64,000 nt of DNA from Coenobita brevimanus (taxonomy: Eukaryota > Arthropoda > Malacostraca > Decapoda > Coenobitidae): the NCBI GenBank assembly GCA_032717465.1, contig CM064657.1, positions 20,964,470 through 21,028,469 of the forward strand, in the 5' to 3' direction. The first letter of the stretch is position 1; every line of letters starts with the position of its first letter. Positions 46,098-57,007 of the stretch are shown here, one piece after another. A model generated the notes under the pieces. It made no database searches, was not told the origin of the DNA, and saw only the letters and a list, made by a program, of their open reading frames with translations. The position numbers and the translations under genes were made by a program.

Positions 46098-46592
46098 CTA
46101 AGTCATTGTTTGTGATGTGACTATGGGAGAGATCACTAGTACGTTGTTGACTTCCCTTACAGGGGCACCATAGGACATCAAGTCGCCTATTTAACAACCA
46201 TCTCTGAGCTTAACTGCGCCACCACTCATATTTGCGATGAAGAGGGGCGTCTTCTGGTCTGGTCCGAAACTACTCAGGGTGAACTCTAGCGAAAATGCCT
46301 TATGTTTTATGGTCTCTGTTAAACATCACATCAGTTTCCTTTGACACATCAGGTACTCGGACAGGAATTTTGCAGACAGTTTGACTGGGTAAGTGGTGAT
46401 TCCCACTCACTATAGCCCTGACCTGCTTCCACTCCATACAGTCTGTTTTGTGTGTATCCGGGGACTCCCTTGACGCTTCACTTGTCAGGGTCACAACTGG
46501 TTGAATGGCTCCTGATTGGATGCCAATTCCAGCTTGTGTTGCTGAGGGAATAAGGCCTACAAACTCCTTTCCATTAACCCTTTAACCGCGGG

Positions 46593-47263
46593 CATTGTTT
46601 TGCCGCGACTGTCCTCTCCCGCGGGGGTTTCAGCCAAATGTAAACAAACCTTTAAACCTTAATAACTCTGCACAGAATAAAGCAAGAGAAAAAAAATAAG
46701 GTACCATTAGAAAGTACTAACCTTCAGCTTTCCATTGATGTAGGTTTCATGACTTTGTTGACTTTCACATGACGGGCAGTGCCGTTAGAAGTGAGGGGTG
46801 TAAAATCACTATTTTGCGCCCCACACACCAGTACCAAATGCCAACCACTCTCTGATAATAGTACTATAAACATATATGAACACTACACATACGATAAACA
46901 CCCACTCTGTGTTCACTGAGGTAGGTAAAAGGCACTGTAATTGCCCGCACTTCACTGCAGCATCACACGCTCACTGACGTTTGGTTAGTGGTGATGTTTT
47001 CATTATTTCTAACTTCTAATACTATTTTACATATAATCTGGGCAATATACATTATATTTACACTGCACTTATTACTATATTGCGTCACTGTCGCATCACA
47101 GAATTACACAAGTGCCGCAGCTTCTCTTCTTACAATATCACTTATTGTACTGGCCAATATTTACATTGTTTTCTAGGCAAAATATCCCTTATTACTACAT
47201 TATCCATTATACAATTATTGGTAAAGCACGTCACTGTCGTATCACTGTATATCACTGTCACTT
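46593..47263. other. PBLE-2 3' subterminal non-coding region
   Basis: No frame with family support. Includes a TTTCATGACTTTG block and an AT-rich section around 46980-47250. Expected to hold transposase-binding sequence. Confidence 0.5.
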
Positions 47264-48858
47264 TCAGTATTTACTCAGAGAGTGGTACTCGGCAAAGCAC
47301 GGAGTCACACAGAGAGCGTCTTGGCATTCCTGGCACTGGTGTGTGCTCATTTTTCTTGTCCGAGGCCTCTGTGTGGTGTTATGACATACTCTGCAGCGGC
47401 CCTGTGACAACCTGCCGCCTGCGGTAAGAGGCAATTTCACAAGCTGGTGCCGGCTCATGTAATTGCGGCACTCAAGACGGTCAGGTTGTGTGTCAGAGTG
47501 TCGCCTCGGGATCAATGCCGTCACCTGACCAAATCGTGCAAGCAGCTGCTGCACGACAGTCTTGGAGAACTGTCTCAGGGATGGTTGCTTTATGCCCCCG
47601 ACTTGTGTCTTGTAGAGGAGGAAGGCATTGAGCATGCACATATCGAGCATGTGCAGGCAAGCCTTCCTGTACCATCGGGTGTTTCTCCTGAGACAGTCTA
47701 TTTCGCCAATCATCATATCAGACTTATCAACAAGTCTCATGTTGACATTGTAGTCAATGACGGCATCAGGCTTCATGATTGGCTCTCCCGTCCTGTAGCT
47801 GACCTTCCCAGTTCTCTGCAATTCCCCCTTGTGGATGGTGCTGATCATATTCACGACCTTCTTGTCATGCCACCTGATCGCCAGAAACTTGTCTGACTTC
47901 TTCAGGTGCACATCTCCCTTGGATGAGGATGATGCTTCTGGGAAACTTGGCCACTCTTTCCTATAGCTCTGTACAGTGCCAATAGTGCCAATGCCGTGTT
48001 CAGCCAGGTATTTGGAGAGTTTCGGTGCTGTGTAATAATTGTCTGTGTACAGCACATGATTCCCACCAAAATACCTCTCCATCAGCACTTTTACAGTGGA
48101 GCCAGAGAAGCCAAGGGGGTCTTTCCTGTCCAAGTCCATTGTGCTTGCAGAGTAGATCATGAAATCAAGGATAACCCCGTCTCACAGTCACACAGCACAA
48201 AGAACTTTATCCCAAAGCGGTGGCGTTTGCTGGGGATGTACTGCATGAATTTGAGACGTCCTCTGAACAATACCAGGGATTCATCTATGACGACTTTTTG
48301 CATAGGACAGAAAAATCGCAGAAATCGATCCCTAATCCTGTTGAGAAAATCCCTCACTTTCCACAAAGGGTCAGTTTGGGACGGGTTTCCATTGTCAGTG
48401 AAGTGCAGGTATCCTAGCAGCTGTCGGAACCGATCTCGTGACATGTACTTCCCGAATGTTGGGATAGAAGTAATGTCATCCACCAGCCAGTACTCCTCCA
48501 ACTCATGTCTCTTGATATGGGGCATCAAGAACATAAGTGCAAAGAACACATACAGCTCTCTGATCCCGACAGGCAACCACGACACTTGCTTTGGTGAGCC
48601 AATAGGTCCCAGCCCTTCTGCTGCACACTGAGCTGCATACCTATTGGTCTCATCGCTGACAAACTGCACAATTTCGTCATCCATTAAGGCCAGGAAGTAG
48701 TCAACAAAATCATCTCGTTTGTTGCATGGAAAGGCAGGCTGTATTCCCGCATTTGTCATGTCAAACGGCGGAGTGTGTGGCTGAAAATCAGCACCGTCAG
48801 ACCAAACAAATGCATCCACTTTCCCGGTGCGTGGTTCAGTGGAAGTGGCAGGTCGCAT
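47264..48858 (-). pseudogene. piggyBac-like transposase of PBLE-2, one frameshift from intact
   Basis: Cut-and-paste transposase acting at TTAA. Frame 1 (48157-48858, Met at 48858): conserved N-terminal block DYFLALMDDEIVQFVSDETN near residues 53-72, YMSRDRFRQLLGYLHFTDN near 138-156, first catalytic Asp D192 (KVVIDESLVLFRGR), SKRHRFGIKFFVLCDC. A frameshift in a G-run near 48175 leads into frame 2 (47264-48160): second Asp at D40 (VLYTDNYYTAPK), third Asp within MRLVDKSDMM near 141-150, and a C-terminal cysteine-rich finger (CRVC...CQEC...LC...C..YH) near 254-295 as in piggyBac. Full-length with all catalytic Asp; only the frameshift prevents translation. Confidence 0.92.
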
Positions 48859-49180
48859 TGCACTCGTTTCCCCGTGAGAAGGAGCTGAGGTGGAGGCAAT
48901 GGGTGAGGCAATGGGTGAGGCAGGAGGTGAGGCAGGAGGCGAGCGGGAGGGGGGGTGAGTGCGGGGGTGGTGAGTGGGGGGGTGGCGAGGGTGAGGGAGC
49001 TGGGCGGGGGGCAGGTGGGGGGGTTACTGGCCTGGTGTGTGGTGAAATCTGACCCTTTCTTCCCCGCTTATCACCTCACTTATCACCCAGCTTTGCCCTC
49101 CAACTGCCACGCATCCCCTTTGTTCTAGGCCGGCCTGCCCTGCTTACCCTGCCTGCATGGCCTGCATGGCCTGCCCTCCC

Positions 49181-49708
49181 TCACTGTGCAGGCTCTGGGA
49201 ATTCATATTCCTCAGATGATGTAGACTGAGGAGAGGGCACGGCAGAAGATGAAGAAGATGTGAGGGCAATAGGGCTAGGGGAACGGGAAAGTGGTGGGAA
49301 ATGCTTGCTAGGGCCTGGTGTAGGAGACGTAAGTTTATGCTTCACTCCCTTCCCACGTGCAACACCAATTTTCCCCATAGGCGCCTTCCCTTTCCCAGAG
49401 TAAGTTGGAGGCGGTGGGGGGGAAACTACACATTCACTTTCATCACTGTCACTGTCAATGCTAAAGGGTTCACCACCAATCACTGCAAAATCGTCACTAC
49501 TTGCTGTAAGTGTATCACTCTCACTGCCACAGTCCAGGGTAGTACTTACAGTTTTATCCAGCTCTGTCCTAATTTCTGGAGTGCTCAACCCCTTCTGCCT
49601 CGCTGTCGGCAGTTCCTTCCTCGGTGTAGAGGTCGAAGGCACACTAGCACTAATAATTTGCGAGGAGGAAGTGAGCAATGATGAGTCGGGACGGAGCGCC
49701 ATTATCAC
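49181..49708 (-). CDS. acidic Ser/Pro-rich N-terminal region of the PBLE-2 transposase
   Basis: 175 codons starting MIMALRPDSS, shortly inside the right end of the element. Low-complexity, with an acidic SIDSDSDESE block near residues 82-92 and Ser/Pro-rich C-terminus. piggyBac-like transposases usually have a disordered acidic N-terminus, so this is probably its first exon or N-terminal part. It is separated from the conserved domain by 49052-48860, a G-rich repetitive stretch (GGAGGTGAGGCAGG-like). Either an intron or a frameshifted low-complexity segment joins them; the sequence does not decide. Confidence 0.55.
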   Translation of the reverse strand: MIMALRPDSSLLTSSSQIISASVPSTSTPRKELPTARQKGLSTPEIRTELDKTVSTTLDCGSESDTLTASSDDFAVIGGEPFSIDSDSDESECVVSPPPPPTYSGKGKAPMGKIGVARGKGVKHKLTSPTPGPSKHFPPLSRSPSPIALTSSSSSAVPSPQSTSSEEYEFPEPAQ

Positions 49709-49959
49709 GCACAGAGCTGGAGAGATACTGAGTGATGCATGTCAGGGCAGGGGTGGGGGGGGCCCCCTCGGGGTGGGAGGAGGGAGGTGTGGGATGGCTG
49801 GTGTGAAAGAACTCGACAGCTACTCTTGCGTGAGACAAATTGAGCACAGGAAAAACGCGCGGTGTTCAAAATATTCACGAACATTCCAGAATGACACCCG
49901 CGGTTTGGTCCAGTTTTGTCGATGTCATTCTGGAATGACACCCGCGGTTAAAGGGTTAA

Positions 49960-50335
49960 AGGAAATAGAATGTCTCTGAGGATGTATAATCATGTCATAC
50001 TCCTCCATGGATTCAAAGTCCAATAACCCATCAGCTGGCAGAGGGAAATCCTCAATCACATAAAATGTAGCATGTAACACAGGAGATCGTTTATCTGCCC
50101 TCAATGTCAACGGTACCTGGCTTACGATCTTCATTTTACTCCCTGTCACACCTGTCAAAATCACGTCAGGCGCTGACAACGTCCAATAAGCTTGAGGCAT
50201 TTCATACTTCAGCCTCTCTAACTCTTTACTAGAAATAATATTTGCACATGCTCCAGTGTCCACTATCACAGACACCTGGCCTTTCCCTATGATCCAAGGT
50301 ATCGAGAGCAAATCCACCTTTTTAATAGCTGCCAC
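49960..50335 (-). pseudogene. Gypsy-env protease
   Basis: Retropepsin that would cleave the polyprotein. VIVDTGACANIIS carries the catalytic D-T-G triad near residue 27-29. LPADGLLDFESMEEYDMII near the C-terminus is close to the usual ILGxD-type loop. Coding is cut by PBLE-2 at 49959; the frame itself is open and unmutated to that point. Confidence 0.82.
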
Positions 50336-50364
50336 ACATGCATCGGTGGACTGTACAATTTTAT

Positions 50365-52044
50365 TTACTTCTGCGTGCGGCCCTGAACTTCCCCTAAACT
50401 AGCTTGGTTACCTAGTTTTTCCTGATTGGCAAGAACAATTGGGCAATAGTCCGAAGAATGAGGACACTGCCCATGGATGACACACCATCTTTGCACTTTT
50501 GGCTTTACAGCCTTGGTCTTTTGCTGTGGAGAACTAGTACTGGGTTGTTTGTTGTCTACTTGCTTTTCAGTACTAGGTCCAGACTTGGTGGGCAGGTTGG
50601 GCTTGGCTGCCTGACGAGCTGCCTTTTTAACATGCCAACACTTTTTATCTGTGTGACCAGCTTTACTGCACATTGTACAGAATCTGCCAGCAGGGCTTTT
50701 CTGTGTGCACAGCTAAGACACTACTGCCCTCTCCTTCTGCCTTTGCTTTTAGCTTAAAGCTCATGTCAGGCAAGGCTATTTCAGGAGGTCTTTTGGTCTG
50801 CCTAAGTACCTGGAGTTGCCTAGTAGGGGTTAAACAGGACAGGAACTGTAAGTATTCGAGTATCCTAGCAACCCTCTCAAAAGTCAATCCCCAACCTGTG
50901 TCTCCCCAGCCCGAAGTCTGCAAGGCTTTTCTAGCTTCTGCATAGCATATGCCTGCCTTTGCCAAAGCCTGACTTTCAGTACAGTTAGGATGCTGCTGTA
51001 CTCTGTCTATGAACCTAAACACCCAAGCATCCAACATGTAGCAGTTGCTTGCAAAAGTGTTCATTAGGGCTTCCTTAAACTTTCTTATTCATGAGCAGTA
51101 GGCCCGCTTTGAAATATTGAGGCTTCTAGCATTTCACCTGCTGGGGAATTTGGCTTGATATTTGCTTTAATATGCCAAATCTTTTCCCCATCACAAGCAA
51201 GCTGTGGCCTATGTATCTGGGCCTCACAGTCTCATAGGAATCGGTGGATGTTATAGTCATTTTCCCCAGTAAACTGTAAACTCGGTTGAGCTGTAGGTAG
51301 CACCTTTATACAATCTGGATTCGAAGGTGCTTGAGTAACAAACTGTCCCTGGGACTGTCTAACCGGTGCTACAGGAGGTAAAGTTGAAGGAACGCTAGCA
51401 GTAACCAGATTAGTGGTCGCCATGTTAGGTACTTGCCATGAGGGAGGAAAATTCATCTGAGTTTGCATGCCAATACTGTTAGTATTCATGCCTCATGGAT
51501 TAACAGAAGGATCCTGGGTTTGCATGCCAATACTGTTAGTATTCATGCCCCATGGATTAGCATAAGAAACATTAGCAAATAAATGGTCTTGTCCTTGCTG
51601 TCCAAAGGTTAATGGTGTACTGAACATGCCTGAGGTGTAAGTGGGTGTGTGAGTGGTTGCATAGCTAGCAGAGATTATTGGACCTTGGTTCACCTGAGTG
51701 ACCAGGGGTGCTGTTGTAGCCTGTTCAACATCCACAGTCTCTTCACTAGGAGTACCCTCATTGGTAAGACTAGCGGCCATTTTGGACCTAACTGTACTTT
51801 CAGGAACTGTTGAATAAGAACAACCAGAACGCAAATGTCAAGTGTTAAAGTCCCCACTATCCAGTTCCTCAGAAGTGTCCTGACTACTTTCAACCCCAAG
51901 ATGTCCTTCACTCTGTCGAGTCTGGATGCCTTTATCCAGAGTTTCCAACCACTCACACAATTTTGAGTTTGATTTACTTTCTGTCGTGGTTGGTTTGTCT
52001 GAATCTCCCCTTAATTTTTGTCCCCACTTCTTCACTGTATCCAT
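50365..52044 (-). pseudogene. Gypsy-env Gag
   Basis: Start at MDTVKKWGQKLRGDSD (52044). Frame interrupted by stops at 51838-51840, 51493-51495 and 51232-51234, and by frame changes near 51070 and 50670. Capsid-like C-terminal half 50663-51064 (FIDRVQQHPNCTESQALAKAG). Zinc knuckle CTMCSKAGHTDKKCWH near 50640-50685, and a second Cys/His block WCVIHGQCPHSSDYCPI near 50430-50490. A 57-bp in-frame tandem duplication (51462-51575) repeats the GMNTNSIGMQTQ block. Clearly decayed. Confidence 0.8.
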
Positions 52045-52784
52045 CTAACTTTGTCAGAATTTATTCCCTTCCCAGTCACAGGAAAAATTAAACTGACACA
52101 AATAGATTAGTTATGGCTTTTAGCAATACAGAATGGGACACAGACAAGACATACAGAAAATTTATCTATTTAGGGGAAACTGAGAAACCTTTATTTTTAC
52201 AAACATTATCTAACTAACATGTGCTGCTTAAAAAAGTGTGTCTAAAGGTTCACTGTGCATGTACACTACCCAGGTGTCATATGATGCTGAAGTTCCCGGT
52301 AGATTCGTACTGCAAGTCCACACGCTCTGCAAGGTTTCTTCTCCAACCACACGATGATCCTCTCCCATGCTGGTCCTCAGGTAACTGCTGGGCCGGGACA
52401 CCGCACCACACCATGCACAGCCACACAGCACACACACCAGACTCTCGCCCTGCAACACTCCAACCTCCGCGTCCAGAGTCTAGACGATCCCACCCTTCAC
52501 CGCACTGGCCTCAGTACAAGAGTGAGATAATTGCCAGTTCGTGCTTGAAGGTAGAGATGTCTCGCCAGGTAGAGATAGAGAGAGAACAAGGTTACTCTGA
52601 TATCTGCTTCACTTATTCAGTCCGCAATTAGTCCCTTTGCAACAGGAGAGTAAGATTTTCTGTTTCACCTGCAGGATCACGAGCAATTGCAAGGGTTTTC
52701 CACTGCATAAATCCCTTTAGCACCTCGTATTCCAGCACTGAACACCAATATTATGTGTGTCATCCAACTGCTGCCACCAATTTA
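52045..52784 (-). other. Gypsy-env leader with primer-binding site
   Basis: About 740 bp between the 5' LTR and gag, no supported gene. Directly at the LTR edge the minus strand reads TAAATTGGTGGCAGCAGTTG; the TGGTGGCAGCAG part is the candidate tRNA primer-binding site. It differs from the TGGCGACC site of Gypsy-0 and Gypsy-1. Open frames here (52221-52631) have no family support. Confidence 0.65.
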
Positions 52785-53060
52785 TGTTTCAGCTGGCAGG
52801 AATCCCGCCACTGTGACCAAATTATGTTTCAGTTTGTATGGATCCTTCAACTGGTCACTAATATATCAGCTTATTGGAACCCCACAGCCGATCACCAGTT
52901 TATATATGAGACGTGACTACACTGTTTTAAGCAGAGTTATAATGTTGCACCTGGTCAAAGTCACTTCCGGCTGACACACTCCACCAAAACGTCTTCTTTA
53001 AACACTGGAGATGGTGGAAATCGGTGTAGAATCCAGTTGAAGGAATTTAGAGGTAGTGTG
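52785..53060 (-). repeat. Gypsy-env 5' LTR, left piece
   Basis: Matches 40440-40875 of the 3' LTR except for the missing 150-bp unit and scattered substitutions. Ends at TAGTGTG (53054-53060), the LINE-C target duplication. Confidence 0.93.
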
Positions 53061-53154
53061 TGTACCCCCCTGGGGGTAGGGGGGGTTTTCAAGAATACTC
53101 CCCCAGTATCCCTGCTTGTCGTAATAGGCGACTAAAAGGGTTGGCGGAGGGTTA

Positions 53155-54274
53155 GTGCCCCTCCCCGGAAAACAACTAACTAAAAAAACAGACAATAAGC
53201 CTCGGACAAGGACTGACCAAACGATGACGACCCAGGACTGGACAAAGGACTTGGTAATGGGTACTTGGAATGTAAGAGGAGCGAATGATGAGGTGAAAGA
53301 GAGAGAGATTGTCCAGGTGCTTGAGGGTGCGAAAGTGGATGTATGTGGAATAACTGAAACAAAATGGAGAGGAGAAAGTGTGAGAGAATGGGAGTATGGA
53401 TGGGGTATATATGCAGGAGTAGGTGAGAATGAGAGGGCGAAGGAAGGAGTATGTATAGTTGTGAGTAAAAGATGGAAGAAGAGCATAAGACAGTATGGAT
53501 CAGTTGGGTCAAGGATTGTGTGGGTAAAGTTGAAAGTTGGAATACAAATGTGGACGATTGTGTGTGTATGCGCCAACGCAAGATCGTTCTAGAAGAGTGA
53601 GAGAAGAGTTCTGGACAAATGTAGAAGTGTGCATGGAAAAGTTTGGAAGGAATGAGAGAGTGTTTTTGATTGGTGATATGAATGGTAAAGTTGGGAATGC
53701 GAAGGTGGATGGAATAGTTGGTGAGTGGGGTGTGCCTGCTGAGATAGATGAGAATGGCAGTGCGTCAGTGGACATTTGTGCTGGGAGGAGGTTGGTGGTA
53801 GCCAATACCCTCTTCAGGCATAAAATGATCCACTGGTATACATGGCGAGTGATGAGAAGGGTGGGTGGTGAACTGAATGAAAGGAAGGCAATGATTGATT
53901 ATGTGTGTGTGGATGAAAGGATGCAAAGATGTGTAATGGATGCAAGAGTTTATAGAGGTTGGGGAAGTGGACTTTCTGACCACTACTTGTTGGTGGCCAG
54001 AATCAAGGTCCAATTAGAATGGAGAAATAGAAGAAGGGAAAGACGAGAGGAAGGAGTAGTTGCAAGGAGAGTGGAAAGGTTACAAGAGGATGAGAAAAAG
54101 GCAGAGTATAAGAGAGAAGTGGAGGAACGATTGGGCAAATATGAATTGGAGCAAATGGGAGACGTGGAAGATGTGTGTAGCATATTTAAAGAAGAAATAT
54201 GTGCAGCATGTGATGTCGTGTGTGGAAGGAAGAGAAGACGGAGGGGGGGTGCAAGGAACAGCGTGGTGGACTGA
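53155..54274 (+). pseudogene. LINE-C endonuclease
   Basis: Apurinic-endonuclease-like domain. LVMGTWNVRGANDE (N block) near residue 33, VCGITETKWRGE (catalytic Glu) near 61, then a frameshift near 53575; continues in the frame of 53537-54274 with VFLIGDMNGKVGN (Asp, Asn) near 53665-53700, a YTWRVMRR-type block, and GLSDHYLLVARI (Ser-Asp-His) near 53970-54005. Long open frames on the other strand are shadows. Confidence 0.88.
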
Positions 54275-55496
54275 AGAGATGAAACAGGCTGTGGCACAAA
54301 AGAAGAAAGCATACAATGAATGGATGAGAAATAGGGGCGTGGAAGAAGTTGAGAGGCAGAAGAGAGAGTTATATGTAGAAAGAAAGAGAGAGGTGAAAAG
54401 ATTAGTAAGAGAGAGTAAGAAGAGAGTGGATGAGGAATTTGGAAGGAATTTGAGTGTAAAGTGGAGGGACTGTAAGAAAATGTTCTGGAAAGAGGTGAAA
54501 AGAGTAAGACAGGGTGGAAGTGAAGTTAGCAGGGGAGTGAAAAATAAAAATGGTAGATTACTAGTGGAGAAGGGAGAAAAAGTGAGCAGATGGAGAGAAC
54601 ACTTTAAGGAATTGTTGAACGTAGAGGATGGAAGTAATGCGAGTATAAGTGGCTGGGGAATGGCTGGGAGAAGGAGGGAGGTGAGAAGACAGGAAGAATT
54701 CAGTAGGATAGAAGTTGTGGAAGCAATGAAGAAAGTTAAATCTGGGCAAGCCCCAGGAATTGATGGAGTGTGTGGTGAAATGCTGAAGCATGGGGGAGAG
54801 ATAGTAGTAGAATGGATGTGGAAGATGTGCAGATTAGCCTGGGAGGAAGGTAGAGTCCCGGAGGATTGGAAGTCAGGTATAATTATTCCCTTGCACAAAG
54901 GAAAAGGGGAAAAAGAAGTGTGTGGTAATCATAGGGGCATTTGTCTTCTTAGTATAATAGGAAAAGTGTATGGTAGGATACTTATTGGCAGAGTTAGAGA
55001 AAGAACAGAGAAATTAGTTGGAGAAGAACAGGGAGGCTTTAGGAAGGGAAGAGGTTGTGTAGATCAGATATGCATTCTTAGATCTTTAGTGGAAAAGTTT
55101 CTAGAGAAGGGAAAGAAGTTGTATGCGGCTTTCATGGATTTGAAGAAAGCATATGACAGGGTGGATAGACAAGGATTGTGGAAAGTGTTAAGAATATATG
55201 GAGTAGATGGGAAGTTGTTGAATGCTGTGAAGAGTATGTACGATGGTGCGAAGGCTGCAGTGCGTGTGGATGGTGAACTAAGTGAATTTTTCTCTTTGAA
55301 AGTTGGGTTGAAACAGGGATGTGTCATGTCTCCATGGTTGTTCAATCTGTACATGGATGGGGTAATAAAAGAGGTACAAGGTAGGGTAGTGGATGTTGGA
55401 GTGACCCTGGTGAGAGAGGATAGTGTTTGGAAACTCCCTGCACTGTTGTTTGCAGATGATACTGTGTTGTTGAGTGAAGACGAAGGGGAGCTGTAA
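54060..55496 (+). pseudogene. LINE-C reverse transcriptase
   Basis: RT that copies the LINE RNA. SGQAPGIDGVCGEMLKHGG near residues 229-247, WKSGIIIPLHKGKGEKEV near 275, EEQGGFRKGRGCVDQI near 330-345, YAAFMDLKKAYDRVDRQGLW near 362-382, GLKQGCVMSPWLFNLYMDGV near 418-437, active site FADD (ALLFADDTVLLSED) near 465-468. A TAA stop follows at 55494-55496; the domain continues downstream (KSKVMVFERG near 55560) through further frameshifts to the 3' end. Residues 1-150 are basic and Glu/Lys/Arg-rich, as in the linker of RTE elements. Confidence 0.9.
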
Positions 55497-56140
55497 GGCT
55501 TGGTGGATGAGTTTGGGAAAGTGTGTAAGAAACGGAATCTGAAGGTGAATGTAGGGAAAAGTAAAGTGATGGTCTTTGAGAGAGGTGAAGTCAGTGAATG
55601 TACAGCGAGGTTGGATGGTGAGGAATTGGAAAATGTGAGTACTTGGGTAGTGTGATGAGTAAGGATGGAGGTTTGGAGGGTGAAGTGCTTGAAAGGGTAC
55701 AGCAGGGAAGAAAGGTTGCTGGTTCTTTGAAAGCAGTGATAAGAAACAGGGAAGTGAGCATGGAAGTGAAAAAGTTACTACATGGCAGTATTGTGATACC
55801 AACTATAACGTACGGAAGTGAAGCTTGAACGTTGTTGGAAGGACAAAAGTTAAGAGTGAGAGCAGTGGAAATGAGTTATTTAAGAGGAGCCTGTGGAGTC
55901 ACATGGAGAGATAGGCTGACGAATGAGGATATAAAGGAACGTTGTGGTGTTGATGTGGATGTGATAGGGAGCGTTATGAGGAACACACTGATGTGGTTTG
56001 GCCATGTGGAGAGGATGGAGGGTGAAAGACTGACGAAGAGAGTGTATGTGAGTGAGATGAAGGGGGAGGCCGAGGATGAGATGGAGGGATGGGGTGGAGA
56101 GGTATATGAGAGAGGGGGGTGTGAGTTGGGAGCAGGGTAG
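55497..56140 (+). pseudogene. LINE-C C-terminal domain
   Basis: Continuation after the stop: KVNVGKSKVMVFERGEVSE, GSVMSKDGGLEGEVLERVQQ (55643 on), a stop at 55826-55828, then LRVRAVEMSYLRGACGVTWRDR and a WFGHVERMEGERLTKRVY block (55832-56140), the usual C-terminus of RTE-type LINEs. About 90 bp of 3' UTR follow before the GATA tail. Confidence 0.85.
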
Positions 56141-56228
56141 TGATATGGCGGGGGACAGGGCGACTTGGAGGCGATTTGTTTGTGGCCACCCCAAACGGGA
56201 TTGAGGTGTCTGGCAATAGATAGATAGA

Positions 56229-56788
56229 TAGTGTGCAGGTGAAATGAAACTGAGCAGATTCTATCTCTCTTTATTGGCCACAGAAAGATACAACTGCGAC
56301 ACAGAGAGCTCAGAGTTAATACGTCCCTCTCGTTTAAATGATAAGTGTGTTCTGCTGTTAGCTGGCCGGCGTCCCCTCTGGGTGTGGCGCTAAGGTCAAC
56401 ATATTCAGAGGTGCCAAACCCCACAGACAACTGGGATTTATACATGAATAGAAGCATCCTAACTTTACCATGTACATTATATGCCTCAATAAAGTAGTAA
56501 TGATTACATTTAAGTATAACAACAAGGTAAATATTTCCCCAAGACATTAAATATATATATAGTATATTTCTCTATCGCCTTCCCTTTACCCTAGGTTGTT
56601 TTGATTGAAAAAGGCTGTCTGATTGCGCATCCTATCTCAAGCCACACTTTACAGTTAAATGGTGTTTGGTTGCTTATAATTCAGCTATATTACACATTGT
56701 TAATTATGAATAAACAACTTTGTATGTAATACGTAACAATTGTGTGAAACTACAACTCGTCATGGGAAATGATGTTGGCACCGGAACA
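56229..56788 (-). repeat. Gypsy-env 5' LTR, right piece
   Basis: Matches 40867-41425 of the 3' LTR and ends ATGATGTTGGCACCGGAACA. Substitutions versus the 3' LTR are scattered and more frequent than between the Gypsy-1 LTRs, so this insertion is older. Confidence 0.93.
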
Positions 56789-56970
56789 GGCTGACTGACT
56801 GGGCACCAAGTGATTGTAAGCGTAGCAGAAAAATATTAGACAGGAGTTGGAGAGATGAGATTAGAGAAATTTGCAGAGAAAACGTGGCAAAGATTGGCTT
56901 AGTCAAGGAATTCATGGAGAAGGTTGGGAGAAGCCTTTGTTCAGCAGAGTACTTTTAGAGGATGATGATG
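56789..56970 (+). pseudogene. LINE-A copy 2, part 3 (C-terminus and 3' tail)
   Basis: Begins with the second GGCT and carries the residues following WSKRL of part 2 (TDWAPSDCKRSRK, FMEKVGRSLCSAE), matching copy 1 near 25220-25370 on the minus strand. Ends in a (GAT)n tail at about 56960-56987, followed by an ATCT run. Confidence 0.9.
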
Positions 56971-57007
56971 ATGATGATGATGATGATTATATCTATCTAT
57001 CTATCTA

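Larger units (their letters stand above)
46578..49955 (-). mobile_element. PBLE-2: complete piggyBac-like element with perfect TIRs
   Basis: Bounded by the perfect 15-bp inverted repeat CCCTTTAACCGCGGG (46578-46592; complement at 49941-49955) and a TTAA on each side (46574-46577 and 49956-49959), the diagnostic target of the superfamily. The left subterminal region (46600-47260) and right subterminal region (49709-49940) are non-coding. It sits inside the Gypsy-env pol gene between protease and RT; subtracting the element plus one TTAA (3,382 bp) puts the flanking coding frames in register. Its ends differ from the MITE/PBLE-1 family, so it is a separate family. Confidence 0.96.
53061..56228 (+). 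mobile_element. LINE-C: RTE-type LINE inserted in the Gypsy-env 5' LTR
   Basis: Complete-looking non-LTR element. The 5' end is TGTACCCCCCTGGGGGTAGG; the 3' end is TGGCAATAGATAGATAGA, a GATA-type microsatellite tail typical of RTE-group LINEs. Target duplication TAGTGTG at 53054-53060 and 56229-56235; the uninterrupted sequence is visible in the 3' LTR. Encodes endonuclease and RT in one original frame set, with a few frameshifts. Confidence 0.93.
40440..56788 (-). mobile_element. Gypsy-env: env-bearing Ty3/Gypsy provirus, interrupted twice
   Basis: LTRs begin TGTTC and end GAAACA on the minus strand. Target duplication GGCT at 40436-40439 and 56789-56792. Order on the minus strand is gag, protease, RT, RNase H, integrase, env: the standard Gypsy/errantivirus order, unlike Gypsy-0 and Gypsy-1. 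Two later insertions, PBLE-2 (46578-49955) and LINE-C (53061-56228), account for about 6.5 kb, leaving an element of about 9.8 kb. Stops and frameshifts in gag, pol and env make it defective. The envelope resembles the fusion-protein type of insect errantiviruses and baculovirus F. Confidence 0.93.

Noticed and set aside
53180..54898. Long minus-strand frames opposite LINE-C
   Set aside because: Shadows of the purine-rich LINE-C coding strand; the plus strand carries the endonuclease and RT motifs.
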